A stretch of 64,000 bases of DNA from Sarocladium kiliense (lineage: Eukaryota; Ascomycota; Sordariomycetes; Hypocreales; Sarocladiaceae), in contig JAUZTG010000051.1 in assembly GCA_030734395.1 (NCBI GenBank), positions 124,001 through 188,000 of the forward strand, read 5' to 3'. Positions 32,077 through 42,526 of this stretch are shown here, in pieces. The position numbers and the translations under genes are program-made. The notes beneath the pieces were generated by a model. That model was not told the DNA's origin and did not search any database. It worked only from the letters and a program-made list of their open reading frames with translations. Each line of letters opens with the position of its first letter. Position 1 is the stretch's first letter.

Positions 32077-32922
32077 CTACTCAACAATCTTCCCCCCGTC
32101 CAATACTCTGGTGGCCGCGCGCGTCGTTGCTTCGCTAGCAATCAGGAAGAAGCTTGCTCCGAACTGAATCCTAGCCACACCCAGCTGCCCCAGCTCCTGC
32201 GTGGACAGACCATCTGGGGAGTATGACGGCTTGACCGTCACTCTGCCATCAAGCTCCCGAACCAGAGCCTTCACTTGAGATGCATCCAACCCTTGTGTGG
32301 GAGACGTAGGAAAGAACACTGTCGTAGCCCCTGCCTCCAGATACGCCTTGCCTCTCTTGATGGCCTCCGCGAGACGGATCTCGTCGCTGAGAGACGGGTG
32401 CTCGGTGAGTGCAAAGACGTCACTGCGAGCGTTCAAGACGAAGTCGGGAAGGCCGTTGTCGCTGGCCGCCTTCAACGCAAGCTTGAGTCGTTGCACTTGC
32501 TCGTCCAGGTTATACAATGCCTCTTCTATCGTGCCCGTATAACCAGCAGATGGTATGCTGTCCTCTATGTTGGCGCCGACCACACCGTACTTAATGGCTG
32601 TTGCCACAACTTCCTCAATGTTCGCACCATAGCCATCTCCGAGATCGACAGACAAGGCAATGCCGTGGATATCAGCTTCAGAGCCTAATTTCTGAATAGC
32701 CGCGAGATTCTGCTCGGAAGTGAGCTCTTCGTCCTTTATACCAAGAGAGCCAGCAACTGCCCATGACGAAGTGGCTACTGCCTTGACTGGTCGGTGGGCA
32801 TCGTCGGTGTTGAGAGATGCTATGGCCTTGAGAGAAGCGACATCCCATACATTCGGGACAATGATGGGCTGAGAAGGGATATGAAGGGCCTTGAAGGCTC
32901 TTGCAAGTTCGTTCCGTGCCAT
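32077..32922 (-). CDS. PEP mutase / isocitrate lyase superfamily protein
   Basis: This is a single-exon gene of 281 residues, with the start at 32922 (MARNELARAF). The fold is the ICL/PEPM TIM barrel: IVPNVWDVASLKAI near residue 22, SSWAVAGSLG near 52, the metal-binding stretch SVDLGDGYG, GANIEDS, and LNARSDVF. The isocitrate-lyase KKCGH signature is absent, so it belongs to the phosphonomutase/oxaloacetate-decarboxylase/2,3-dimethylmalate-lyase-like side. It may cleave or form a C-C or C-P bond of a small carboxylic acid in the cytosol. The C-terminus GASFFLIASEATTRAA matches the family. The substrate is unknown. It is the last enzyme gene before the conserved right-hand region. Confidence 0.85.
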   Translation of the reverse strand: MARNELARAFKALHIPSQPIIVPNVWDVASLKAIASLNTDDAHRPVKAVATSSWAVAGSLGIKDEELTSEQNLAAIQKLGSEADIHGIALSVDLGDGYGANIEEVVATAIKYGVVGANIEDSIPSAGYTGTIEEALYNLDEQVQRLKLALKAASDNGLPDFVLNARSDVFALTEHPSLSDEIRLAEAIKRGKAYLEAGATTVFFPTSPTQGLDASQVKALVRELDGRVTVKPSYSPDGLSTQELGQLGVARIQFGASFFLIASEATTRAATRVLDGGKIVE

Positions 32923-35483
32923 AGTGATCAATCCGACAAGGTGCGTGAATAGAATGTCAATAACTAGGCCCTTCCGAAGATCGCAGCACGATGTAAGCAG
33001 GTTGATGTACCTTTTCCTCTTATGGTATTGAATGAATAGAATAAGGATGGAGCGCCTTATGTGCCTTTCTGTTTGATCCGGTCTTTCATTGTGATTAGTA
33101 AACTCAGCAACAACGGATCGCCTCTGGCAATTGCACCATTAGAAACGCCAAGGTGCAAGGTTGATAGAGCTGCGCAGGTAATTAGATGCGACTACGGCAA
33201 TAGTAGCTGGACTTAATCCTCAAGGGTCTTGCAATTGCCTAGGGGAAATGATGTGATCCATCGTCCTAGGGCTATTGATCGTTCCACGATACCTATTATT
33301 GCGTGACATAGGTCCACTGTTCCCTCCCCCCTCATTCAAGCATTTCAGATCTGGGCTATGACCGAACGTGGCAGAGAATCGTGGCAAAAGCTCTGTCAGA
33401 GGCTTCTCACTTGAGTTACATCAGGTGCTTATGTTAAAGCTGCTGCAAGTGTACAGGAGCTTGAGTGACCGTGAGATTCTGACATCATTGCGTGGACGGC
33501 TTAGAACTTGCCCCGTGAGCTGTGGTCATGCTGCTCAATTCTCATACAGTTTGTCTGAATGGCTTGGCAACGATGCACGAGTCGATGTGAAAAGCCAAAG
33601 CAAGCCACACAGGGGGTTGGTTTCATATGCGATATCTTCAGCCAAAGCCTGTTGCCGTCCCGAGTTCTTTTCGCATCGCATGTCCAGCTCGGTTGAGAGA
33701 GTTTGAGCAAGGGCTCCTTGACTAGGGCCAGGGACAAGGTTGGTCGGCTGTCTACAATACATGACCTTAGAGACGTGCGAGTTCCATGAGCTCAACCTCT
33801 TCACAGCGATGAGCTGCGATGACACTGCCCAGCCCACAGCAACGTTCGTGGCCCCAACATTGGCGAGGACATAGGTATTCTTGCGATTAATATGATGGCA
33901 TCAATTTGCAGTCGTTAAATGTTCAATAAATAGCCAAGGGGCCATTTGGAAAGCCCAGAAGATCAGGTAAGTCAACGGAATGCGGGCAGGCAACGTGGAC
34001 ACTGCAGTCGCCATTCGTGACTAGGTATCAAAAGCAATTCATGCAGCGACGTCGCACTCATGTAAGGAAAAGATCGCCCACTTAGCAAAAGCAACAAGGG
34101 GGCTCAGGCGATCTCCCGCCCCTTGGCCCTGGTCTGATGTTCATTTTCCACCACCCACAGGGCCGAAAAGACCCCGACTCCCTCATCCTTCCGGTGTGAT
34201 GCGAACCGAGGTTTCTGTTGACTGTGGCTTGCATTTTTTGCACCATGTATGCACTTGCTGTCTTCTTCAGGTGCAATGAAAGGCCGCCGGTTGTGCCGTG
34301 CCGTGTCTTCTTACGCGGTCTAGCGTCGTATGCCGCAATATGTTGCATCCGCACATCCCTGCCTTGTTCAGAACCAACCTTTCTCTCAAGGACTCTTCCG
34401 GGAGCCCTGATGCCACCCATTCATTGTTTCATTCATTCATCCGCCCGCTGTGACACGGTTTTATCCTTCCTGGTGCTGATATTTTCATCAATCGCTTGTT
34501 GGGTGGGAAAATTACGCTTGAAGTCGTAACTTGTCTCAGATCATCGACTTGCATGACGAATCCCTGTGTCGCTCCTCATTCACTGGCTGTGGTGAGGCGA
34601 GCCAATATCATTGCTCCTTTGACGATACGTTACTTGTTCTGATCGACGCCGAGTACAATCGGGTGGCTTGCCGCTTCATATCCCGCCCGGCTTGGGTACA
34701 GGCGACATTATTCCTCGCCTACATGTCGCGTATCGTCCAGCGCTGGGATACCCTGGCTGCATAGACAGCGCAGGTCGTCACTATGCTTGAGCCAAAAGTA
34801 TCGTGTTAGTGATAGTTCCGTCGCCTCGTCACAAAGGCTTTGTTCAACGAATGAGGTTAGAAAGTCAGAGACACTCACCTGGACTACGCATGCTTGGGGC
34901 AAACGACCTCTCTCCTCAATAAGCATTGAGGGAAATGACAAATCACGCTCATCCAACAGATCCTTCCAAAGCCAAACCAGCCCACCATCCCAACCCGCCC
35001 CAACAGCCAACTGCTTCATCTGACCTGCAGGACCTATGTCTGGGAGGTTAACCTCAGGGCACCGTCGAGGAGCGTCGAGGAGGGGGTGTGCCACATAATC
35101 TAGAAGGGGACAGCCTGGCATTGGTGAGGTTCTAACCGTCCGAGCCGTACCTGCATTAACCTTCAAGCCGAATTCACCGGAGGGTGACAATCCCTGGTCC
35201 CTTTCCCCCATGGCTGGCGTACTTTTTGTCAAGTGAGGCGTCCCGTGGGAACAACTTGGTAGAGGTATGTAAAGGGTGGCTGGATTGGTCCTTTGGTACA
35301 GACGGTCAGTGATAGATTTTTGAGACGCCTCTTCCGATACATATAACTCCCGGCATCCGAGCTGTTCCCGCGTTGAGGTCATTTGGGGAAGTGAAGAAGT
35401 CGTATTGAATCTGTTGAAGCCCTTCCCTTGCGCAGCTGACGGTTCTGCTTTGCTGTTGCTTCTGCTGAAGGCTTGCGTCCACC
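32923..35483. other. 2.6 kb intergenic region at boundary of accessory and conserved DNA
   Basis: No recognisable gene is present. It holds the promoter of the PEP-mutase family gene at the left and of the rhodopsin-domain gene at the right. A minus-strand open frame of 278 codons (34708-35544) crosses the start of the next gene. It has no domain, no plausible start context and mixed composition, so I do not call it. No transposon ends or tRNA were seen. Confidence 0.4.
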
Positions 35484-36748
35484 ATGGCGAAAGGCATCGA
35501 CAAGAAGGCGGTCGTGGTAAGTAAAAGACATTTGACGCTACCACATATCACCACGTTTAAATGTGCTATTGGGAGGCTCTCGTGAACTCACAGGACTAAC
35601 ACATGGTGGTTCCAGCCTGTCGAGGCGACCCTTCTTTCTATAGCCCTACTGCTCACCATCCTCCGTCTGTTCCTTCGCCTAATTCTTCAACGCACCAGGC
35701 TGACAGTCAGCGACTGGTTCCTCATCGCCTCCTCACTGAACTGCATCGCCCTCTTCTCAACCGATGTCCTGGCTTACAATCTTGGCGGCATGGACGAGTA
35801 CTCCGATCCGAATGGCGGGCCCCAAACAGATGCTGAGGCCCTATCACTGATGAAAGTGACGTTCTCGGGCAACTACTTTTACGATACTGGGATCTACTTG
35901 CCCAAGTTCGCGCTGTTGGCGTTCTATTATCGACTGATTCCGCCGACTATGCCGATCCTCAGGAAGGTCCTGTACGTTACGACTGGGCTGACGGTTTGCT
36001 TCGCTATTGCGACTTGCATGGTCGACACGTTCTGGTGTGGCAAGAATGTGTCGGTCAACTGGGATCTAAACGGTGATTGTAGTGCCTTTGAGTCGATGGA
36101 AATTGTGCGCATTGACTGGGGAATGAACATTACTTCAGACGTACTGAGTACGTGAGATGGTTGCTAGCCCTCCTAGGTGTCACTCGCTAATATCTTGCGC
36201 AGTCTTTTCGATTCCCTTCCCGATGCTCAAGGGATTGCAGGTCAAGAAGCGCTTCATGGTCGGTCTGATAGCCACATTCGGCTCTGGAATGGTTACAGTT
36301 GCTGCGAGTGTGAGCAGATTTGCCACCATCCAGGTCATTCACGCCTGGACTAACGTCTGTACGTCAACCCTCCTCCTTTGACACCCAAGCATCCACTAAC
36401 TACTTCCCAGACGTATTGTCAATGGCTGAGATGGTAGCTGCCATTACAGTAGTATGCCTGCCAGCACTGAAGTCACTCATCGGTGCCGGCGTCGAAGCCA
36501 CAACATCCAAGCGTGGAGCGACAAGCGACAGCTCTCGCAACGCTGGCTACAACAAGTACGCAACATCATCAAGTCACATCAAGTTGTCTTCCGGAAGAGA
36601 CATGTACGCCACAACAACACGAGTCGCTACGGTCGGGACCGAGGAATCGGGGAGCGAAACAGAGTTGAACGTTATGAAGCGTCCCAACGCCATTTACAAG
36701 TCAGAAAGAGTCAGCGTGACGTATCAACAGCGCGAGGATCTACAATGA
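35484..36748 (+). CDS. Rhodopsin-domain integral membrane protein (PTH11/SAT4-like), 4 exons, paralogue 1
   Basis: Exons are 35484-35516, 35616-36147, 36203-36358 and 36411-36748, giving 352 residues. The first exon encodes only 11 residues (MAKGIDKKAVV). About seven hydrophobic segments follow: residues ~14-34, 46-66, ~100-120, 130-155, 190-205, 215-240 and 245-265. The family marks are NYFYDTGIYLPKFALLAFYYR, with its lysine after helix 3, and the cysteine pair DTFWCGKN...GDCSAF in the extracellular loop. The tail from about residue 275 is hydrophilic and Ser/Thr-rich, as expected for a cytoplasmic signalling tail. There is no CFEM domain. The function of this fungal family is mostly unknown; some members act as surface sensors. 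It is paralogous to the gene at 38452. Confidence 0.85.
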
Positions 36749-38451
36749 GGAGGAGCGATTCAGATTGAAAATTGATAGCAGGACCTGTCTGTATGATTCT
36801 GAAGGAAATTACATTATAGCTGCGGCTTCCGGACAAAAGAGACTTTTATTCCGATGGGAGGAAGAATTGCGACATTTTGTCCCCTTCAACCAACTTCCAC
36901 ACAGGGTTGCTTCCAGTTGGGGCTCACAGCTGGACTCGCCCACTGATACCAAGGAGGACAACTCTAAATTTAACAAGCGAGATAGAGAAGGGCCTCTTCT
37001 CGCTATTCTTTCTGTAACAAGCAAACGGACAAAAAGCGGGTGTGGCAAATGCTTCAAGTCCGACTACTTCCGACATATGATTTGCAGAGAGCCCATCGAA
37101 CCATGGCATGATTTGCTTACACGCTCCATGCACTGGTGAGAAGGGGTGGCACACATTCAGCCACGAAAGTCTGTTGGTCGTCGTTGGCAGGTTGCAGTAG
37201 GCGCGCATCTCTTTATATGAAAATCTGTGCCGTGTCTTCGAAGATCCCTGTCCTGGAGCTGGCAGGGGTCGTGGAGGGAGGGAGGGGTGGCCAAGGTGCT
37301 AGGCGGCTGGGAGATGCGTGTAAGTACAAGAGATGCCCAGAGATGGAACTATTGGAAGTCGGGGATGCATCAATGGGCTTCGTCAAAAGCCTCGCCATGG
37401 AAAGTTAAGCAGATTGGTGAGGCCATACACGCAGATCCTATACATGTTCGGTCCCATCCTTGACAGTGAATCAGCGCATGCGAATGCTCCTGTTGTCAGC
37501 AACCTGCGCAGAAGATCCCTGAACCTGCATGCACCACAATTCGCCTGTTCTGTGCCGCTTCTTCCACCCACACAAACCTGCATACCTTGCTGTTACATTC
37601 CCTTTTACCCTCTCTCCAAGAGAAGACACCAGACTAAGACAAGTGGCTTGCTGCAACATCGCTCCCGCGTTCCCCGGCCCGAAGCCCTGACTGTCGTCCC
37701 CTTCCCGAGACAAGGGGTCTGTCTACTTTAGGTCTTGTTCATCAACGACCAACACAGCTGTCCTTCAGCTGTGGGACTAATACCACCATCCACCATGAAT
37801 ACGAAAGTAATGTACAGAACCAGGATTCTGTTGTTTGGGAAATGGAAGGCCAATGGAAGTGTAAACACGCGATCATTGGCCACGTATGACAACCAGCCTG
37901 CCCCAAAACGTTGCAGTAACTATACTCTATGGACATGCCCACGTTTCGGTCCGGCTTTTTCAGAAACAAGCAAGAGTTCAAATGGAGATTGAGAAAGTCC
38001 AGCCAACAAGACTCAACCTTCAGGATTCGTAGGGGTCCCCCTTGCCCACCCCTTTCGTGCCGCGGTAGATACATGCCACGAGGGACATCTCCGTCCGGCT
38101 TGGCAGGTAGGCTGAAGAGACAAACAGACAGGGCCACCTTTTTCTTCTCTAATTTGAACTTGACTCTAATTTGAACTTGACCGAGGATCTGCGTGTCTTT
38201 ACTTTTAAAGGCCTTCTCCAGCTGTCCGATTAAAGTTCCGTCTTATGCTTTGATTGAACCACGTTTATTTGTGTTCCTTCTCTCTTTCGTGTTCGTACTT
38301 GTGTCGCTTTCTGCTGTGTGCCATTGTGTGAATCTGCTTTTCCCGCTGCTGCAGCATTCCTCATTGATCTTCTTGTTGCTTGGACTGTGGCTAGCTCTTC
38401 CCGTGTTGCACTTGCAGCTCACATCGCGCGGATCGTCATCATTCAGGTACA
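36749..38451. other. 1.7 kb intergenic region between the paralogues, with a 17-base tandem duplication
   Basis: This is the 3' region of the first and the promoter of the second membrane-protein gene. It contains two perfect adjacent copies of CTCTAATTTGAACTTGA at 38147-38163 and 38164-38180, about 270 bases before the second ATG. An open frame at 36765-37139 lacks motifs and is not called. Confidence 0.45.
38147..38180 (+). repeat. Perfect tandem duplication, 2 x 17 bases
   Basis: The unit CTCTAATTTGAACTTGA is present twice with no spacer. It lies in the promoter or leader of the second rhodopsin-domain gene. It is a slip-type duplication whose effect is unknown. Confidence 0.85.
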
Positions 38452-39544
38452 ATGGCGTACTTCATTGACGGCAAGGACTGCATGGTAAGTTTGCTCTGGC
38501 AAGCTAGTTGCACACGAGCGATGAATCGCTGACTCGATGGTGGTCAGATATCCGAATGGATTCTGCTTGCAGCGGCGTTCGTCTTCGTCGGTCTTCGTGT
38601 CTACACGCGTTTGTTCCATCTTCGCGAGAAGCTGCGATGGTCCGACTGGCTTCTCCTTCTCTCGGCCATTGATGCTCTGGGACTGATCATCTGCGATACT
38701 CTGACCTACGACATGGGCGTCATGGATGCCTGGGAGCCTTCCGTCGCCCTCTCAAAGGTACCTCATGGATATCCTTCATCTCCTAGCTTGATCAATCTGA
38801 CACCCAACTCCAGATCTCCTTCGCCTCCAACTACTTCTACGATGTCGGCATGGGCTTTCCCAAGCTCAGCATGCTCGCCTTCTACTGGGAATACTTCAAC
38901 CACGAGATCGGCTCAGGCATGCGCAAAGTCCTCTGGGGCATGACCGCGTTTGTTGTCGCGTGCTACACTGCCATTCTCTGGGATGATACATTCTTCTGTG
39001 GAAAGGACGTGTCGGTGCAGTGGTCCCAGGAGGAAGGGTCCTGCAACGTGTTCTGGGCTCCTGAGCCGTTCATCGTGAACTTCACCTTGAACTTGGCATG
39101 CTACCTCATTGGTGAGTTCCAATGCTCTGCTCGTTGATCTTCGAACAGAATTTGGAACAAGGAATTTCATACTAACGTCCCGTGATAGTCTACGCAATTC
39201 CTGTCATCTTCCTCGCCCAGCGCATCCTTCGCCTGTCAACCGGCCTCACCATCACCTTCATCCTCGGTACCCTCACCATTTTCAGCACCGTCGTCCGTTT
39301 CGTCACTCTTAAGGTCGGCACCGGACAAGAGAACCTGGTTTGTAAGTGCCTCGGATACCCCAATGAAGCACCCGCAAAGACCATCAGCTGATCACATGCA
39401 GACCCTCTCAGCATGGTCGAGATGGCGCTCGCTATTGTCGTTGTCTCACTTCCTGGACTTAAGCCCTTGATCCACCGTGGCCCGAAGAGCCAGACTTCTG
39501 AGGAGGCTGTTGAGGTCAGCCACCATCACCATGACCTTAAGTAA
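38452..39544 (+). CDS. Rhodopsin-domain integral membrane protein, 5 exons, paralogue 2
   Basis: Exons are 38452-38484, 38548-38757, 38814-39111, 39189-39341 and 39402-39544, giving 278 residues. As in paralogue 1, the first exon is exactly 11 codons (MAYFIDGKDCM) and ends in phase 0. The core aligns well: NYFYDVGMGFPKLSMLAFYW and DDTFFCGKDVSVQW match the first paralogue, and the last intron is in the same place and phase, just before YPLSMVEMALAI (paralogue 1: YVLSMAEMVAAI). It lacks the long hydrophilic tail and ends soon after helix 7 with a short SHHHHDLK end. It has one extra intron, after WEPSVALSK. The role is unknown, presumably membrane sensing; the shorter tail suggests different signalling. 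Confidence 0.85.
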
Positions 39545-40035
39545 GGATGTGCAGCACGTCATGTGGTTGTTGGTTTCCATCGCATCGTCTGTTCGTAACA
39601 CCGGGTTGATGGGCCTATAAGACTATCTTCTTGTCGGCCGGCGTCTCTCATTGCTTTACATCGATCTCAAATACCAAAAGCACTATGGTTTGATATCAAA
39701 GTCCGCCCCATGGGATGTCGTGAAATACTCTTTGGACTAGTCCATGAGTACGCAAAAGTCTACGGATGACGGCTCAATCAAGGACATATGAAGGATACAT
39801 GCACAACGTATTCCAGCAAAATGAGCATGGGAAATTGAACAGTCCAGACCAAGCCTGGTATATTATAAAGGATGCTACACATGTCGCAGGCTCAAGAATC
39901 GCCATACGTGGCAATAAAGAGCTTTGAAAGGAGCCTTTCCAGCAAAGACCATCCAGATATCACATGTCTATTTCCACCAATGTTCCGAATATCAGTTGCA
40001 CTTTTGATTCAAAGTACGCCGTAAACGCCTCGCTT
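39545..40035. other. Convergent intergenic region
   Basis: This 491-base, AT-rich stretch between the stops of paralogue 2 and the carrier gene holds 3' untranslated sequence. No gene is seen. Confidence 0.4.
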
Positions 40036-41062
40036 CTAATGCTTAGCCGTGACCGTCTCGCCGGTCAGTGCCTCAACGTAAGTCTTAGCCCTGCAGGTAA
40101 ATGTTGTCAGTGACGTGCTTCTCTCGGGTTTGTTGAATCCGAGTCCTAGGGGAGACTTACATGTCACCAAGAGCAACCATGCAAACAGTTTGCCAAACGC
40201 CGAGGCCAATGCGGGGGGCCACACCACGGTAGAGACCCTTGATGCCGTTCTGACCGTAGATGTAGCGGAAAGTGTTGCCGACAGTCATCTTCTTAGGCCG
40301 GTTGGGGTCCTCCTTCTTGCTCTGCATCTCGACACGAATGACCTCGATGGGCTGGTTCCAGGCACTGAGACCACCTCCGATGGTAGAGGCCAGGATCTTC
40401 TCCCAGGGGTTAAGCTTCTCCTTGTCACCCTTGCCAGTGAAGTTGCGGATACCGCCCTCAGCAAGACGGCTGAGGCCGAAGCGAGAGCCCCAGTTGGTCA
40501 TTTGGCGGATGGCAACAGCGTTGACACCCTTGTTGATGCCACGGACACCCTCACGACGGTAGATGTCCATGAAGGTAGCAAAGGTAGACTGAGGCTTGAC
40601 TCCAGAAGCAGCCTGCTTGTGTTTGGTGATCTCGACAGTCTTCATGCATGTGCAGAAGCCCATGGTGGCGTAGGCCTGAGCCACACCACCAGTGATACCG
40701 CCGATGATACCACCTCCGAACTCGTTGGCTCCAGCAGCGCGAGCGTAATACTCGGCCTCGGACGCAACAAAGAGGAGAACAGCACCCTTGGTAGAGGCCT
40801 CAATCCAGGCCCAAGGGATAAGTCCCTGGTAGAAACCCAGGACGCCGCCACGGGACCAGATACGGCCGAGGGCGGTGCCGAACCCGTCACCGCGGTGGGC
40901 GGCCATCGTGGTCTTGACGACCTCGAGGGGTTGGCCGAGGGTGGTGACCTCGAACATGTTGAGGCCGGCGCCGAGCAGCAAGTTGGAGAACTTGATTGGC
41001 TTCTTCTCCAGCTTCTGGGGCTCCCCAATGGGGGCGGGTAGGGTGGCGGTTGCGGCGGGCAT
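40036..41062 (-). CDS. YHM2: Mitochondrial citrate/oxoglutarate carrier Yhm2
   Basis: Exons are 41062-40161 and 40090-40036, giving 318 residues with three carrier repeats and six membrane helices. The sequence from KPIKFSNLLLGAGLNM through VTTLGQPLEVVKTTMA, WAWIEASTKGAVLLF, GGITGGVAQAYATMGFC and GLGVWQTVCMVALGD is the highly conserved Yhm2 core. Yhm2 exchanges citrate for 2-oxoglutarate across the inner mitochondrial membrane and supplies cytosolic NADPH and acetyl units; the yeast protein was also found associated with mtDNA. Repeat signatures deviate from the canonical PX[DE]XX[KR] (here QPLEVVK and QPIEVIR), as is usual for this carrier. Codon use is strongly C-ending, which indicates high expression. 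It lies next to mitochondrial citrate synthase on the same strand, a meaningful metabolic pairing. Confidence 0.95.
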
Positions 41063-42010
41063 GTTGGAAGTCGCGTCTCTTGCTTGTCGCGCGGATTAGG
41101 GGGGCCCTGACCAAGGGAATAGGGCGCTTCTTCGCGAGGAGAGAGAGAGAGAACGTTAGTCTTGAAGACGTTGATTGAGGATTGATGGAAGTTGATGGAG
41201 AGAAGGAAGAGAAAGAAGAAGAGAGGAGAGAGGGAAGGGGAGAATGGGACGGCTCGGGTAGATTAGGGAGATCACAAGCTGAAGCTGGGCGTTCAGGGAC
41301 CGAGACTGGGGGTAGCTCCCTCCATCCTCAGAGGCTGACAGGGTCCTTGCTCAGCAGCTTTAGGAGCTCACTCCAGCGGACGTGGAGGTGCTGATTCAAC
41401 GGGTGAGGCTTCAACAGCCAATGAGAGAGTAGCTTACCTGCTGATTTCTTGGGGAGCGGGACTAGAAGCTGAGAACTGCTGGGACGGCGTGAGGCGCAGC
41501 AGGGGACGTAGCTGTGGCTGAGGTCTAGGTGAGTCAGCTAGCTGTTGGTGTAGGTGTGAGAGAGATGCAAATGCAGCCAACTTCTCAAGAAGTCCAATAA
41601 GAGGCATCACTATCACATGTATATATCTCCCGAATCGGCTGTCAGTTGCTATACCCCGCTAATGGTATCAAACGGGACCTGACGTCGTTTCAAGGAAGCT
41701 GCTGCAGTTAGTCCCGCGGGAAGAGCCCATGCAAATGCACTGTATCCTCGGCGACGTCTCGCAGTTCGAGGGCCGAGGCTTCGGACGCCGACCACGTGTG
41801 GGACACATCGGAGCAGCGCCGCCTGACAGCGCGGGATAAGGCACGGAGGTGCAGGCAGAGTCTCGGCGATAACAGAGTCGGGCTCGCTCGTATCATTCCG
41901 AAAACAATGATTGATATTTGCTTTATATAAGTGATGGAAAGATGGTCATCATGCGCAGATTGCTTTCACGAGCCATGCTTCAGCCTCATGTGGCTTGCTA
42001 CACATCGTAC

Positions 42011-42024
42011 AGCCACATGTGGCT
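42011..42024. promoter_or_regulatory. Perfect palindrome AGCCACATGTGGCT
   Basis: The 14-base sequence is identical on both strands. Its right half belongs to CATGTGGCTT, which is repeated at 41987-41996. The central CACATGTG resembles an E-box. Function is unproven. Confidence 0.4.
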
Positions 42025-42151
42025 TAACACACCGCTCAACAACCTGTATCCTATGTCACGATTGTTGGGTCTTGCAGCTCGCTAGCCCCTGATTCTATCG
42101 GCCCCAACGTCGACCCCGGTCGCATTCTTTGCGCGACATAAAAAGCTCCAG

Positions 42152-42163
42152 CTTATCGATAAG
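42152..42163. promoter_or_regulatory. Palindrome CTTATCGATAAG with paired GATA motifs
   Basis: This perfect 12-base palindrome contains TTATC and GATAA back to back. GATA factors such as AreA/Nit2 prefer paired sites, so it is a candidate. It lies 1.1 kb from the Yhm2 ATG, so assignment to a gene is uncertain. Confidence 0.35.
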
Positions 42164-42526
42164 TCGGTGCGACGACAATTCTGCGATTCCGAAGATCGGC
42201 GTACACCATTTGCGTGGTAGGTGGGATGCGATTAAGGATTTGAACACAAGGGTTCATAGCATCGCGCAACCCTTACGAAGGCGAGGATTCAATCACATGG
42301 AGTCACTTCTTACAAGGCAATAGCCTCCATCAGACAACAGTGAGTGCTCAAGAACACATAAGCCAGAGTTGAGAAGAAACAAGCACAACTGTATTGTACA
42401 ACCGCCAAAGGCTCTGGTATATATCGCGCCACCTGCGGGCTTGCTCTATCCGCCACCGTTTTACACAACACAGCCGCGTCGCTCCCCTCATGTTCATCCT
42501 CAATCCTGTCATCTCATCGTAACTTC

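Larger units (their letters stand above)
41063..42526. promoter_or_regulatory. Yhm2 promoter and citrate synthase 3' region
   Basis: This 1,464-base spacer has purine-rich tracts at about 41137-41155 and 41185-41245, which read as CT-rich promoter sequence on the Yhm2 strand. Further out are a perfect 14-base palindrome at 42011-42024 and a perfect 12-base palindrome at 42152-42163 carrying two overlapping GATA sites. No gene was found. Confidence 0.5.

Noticed and set aside
40115..41041. 308-codon plus-strand frame
   Set aside because: It is antisense to Yhm2 and has the same codon-bias cause.
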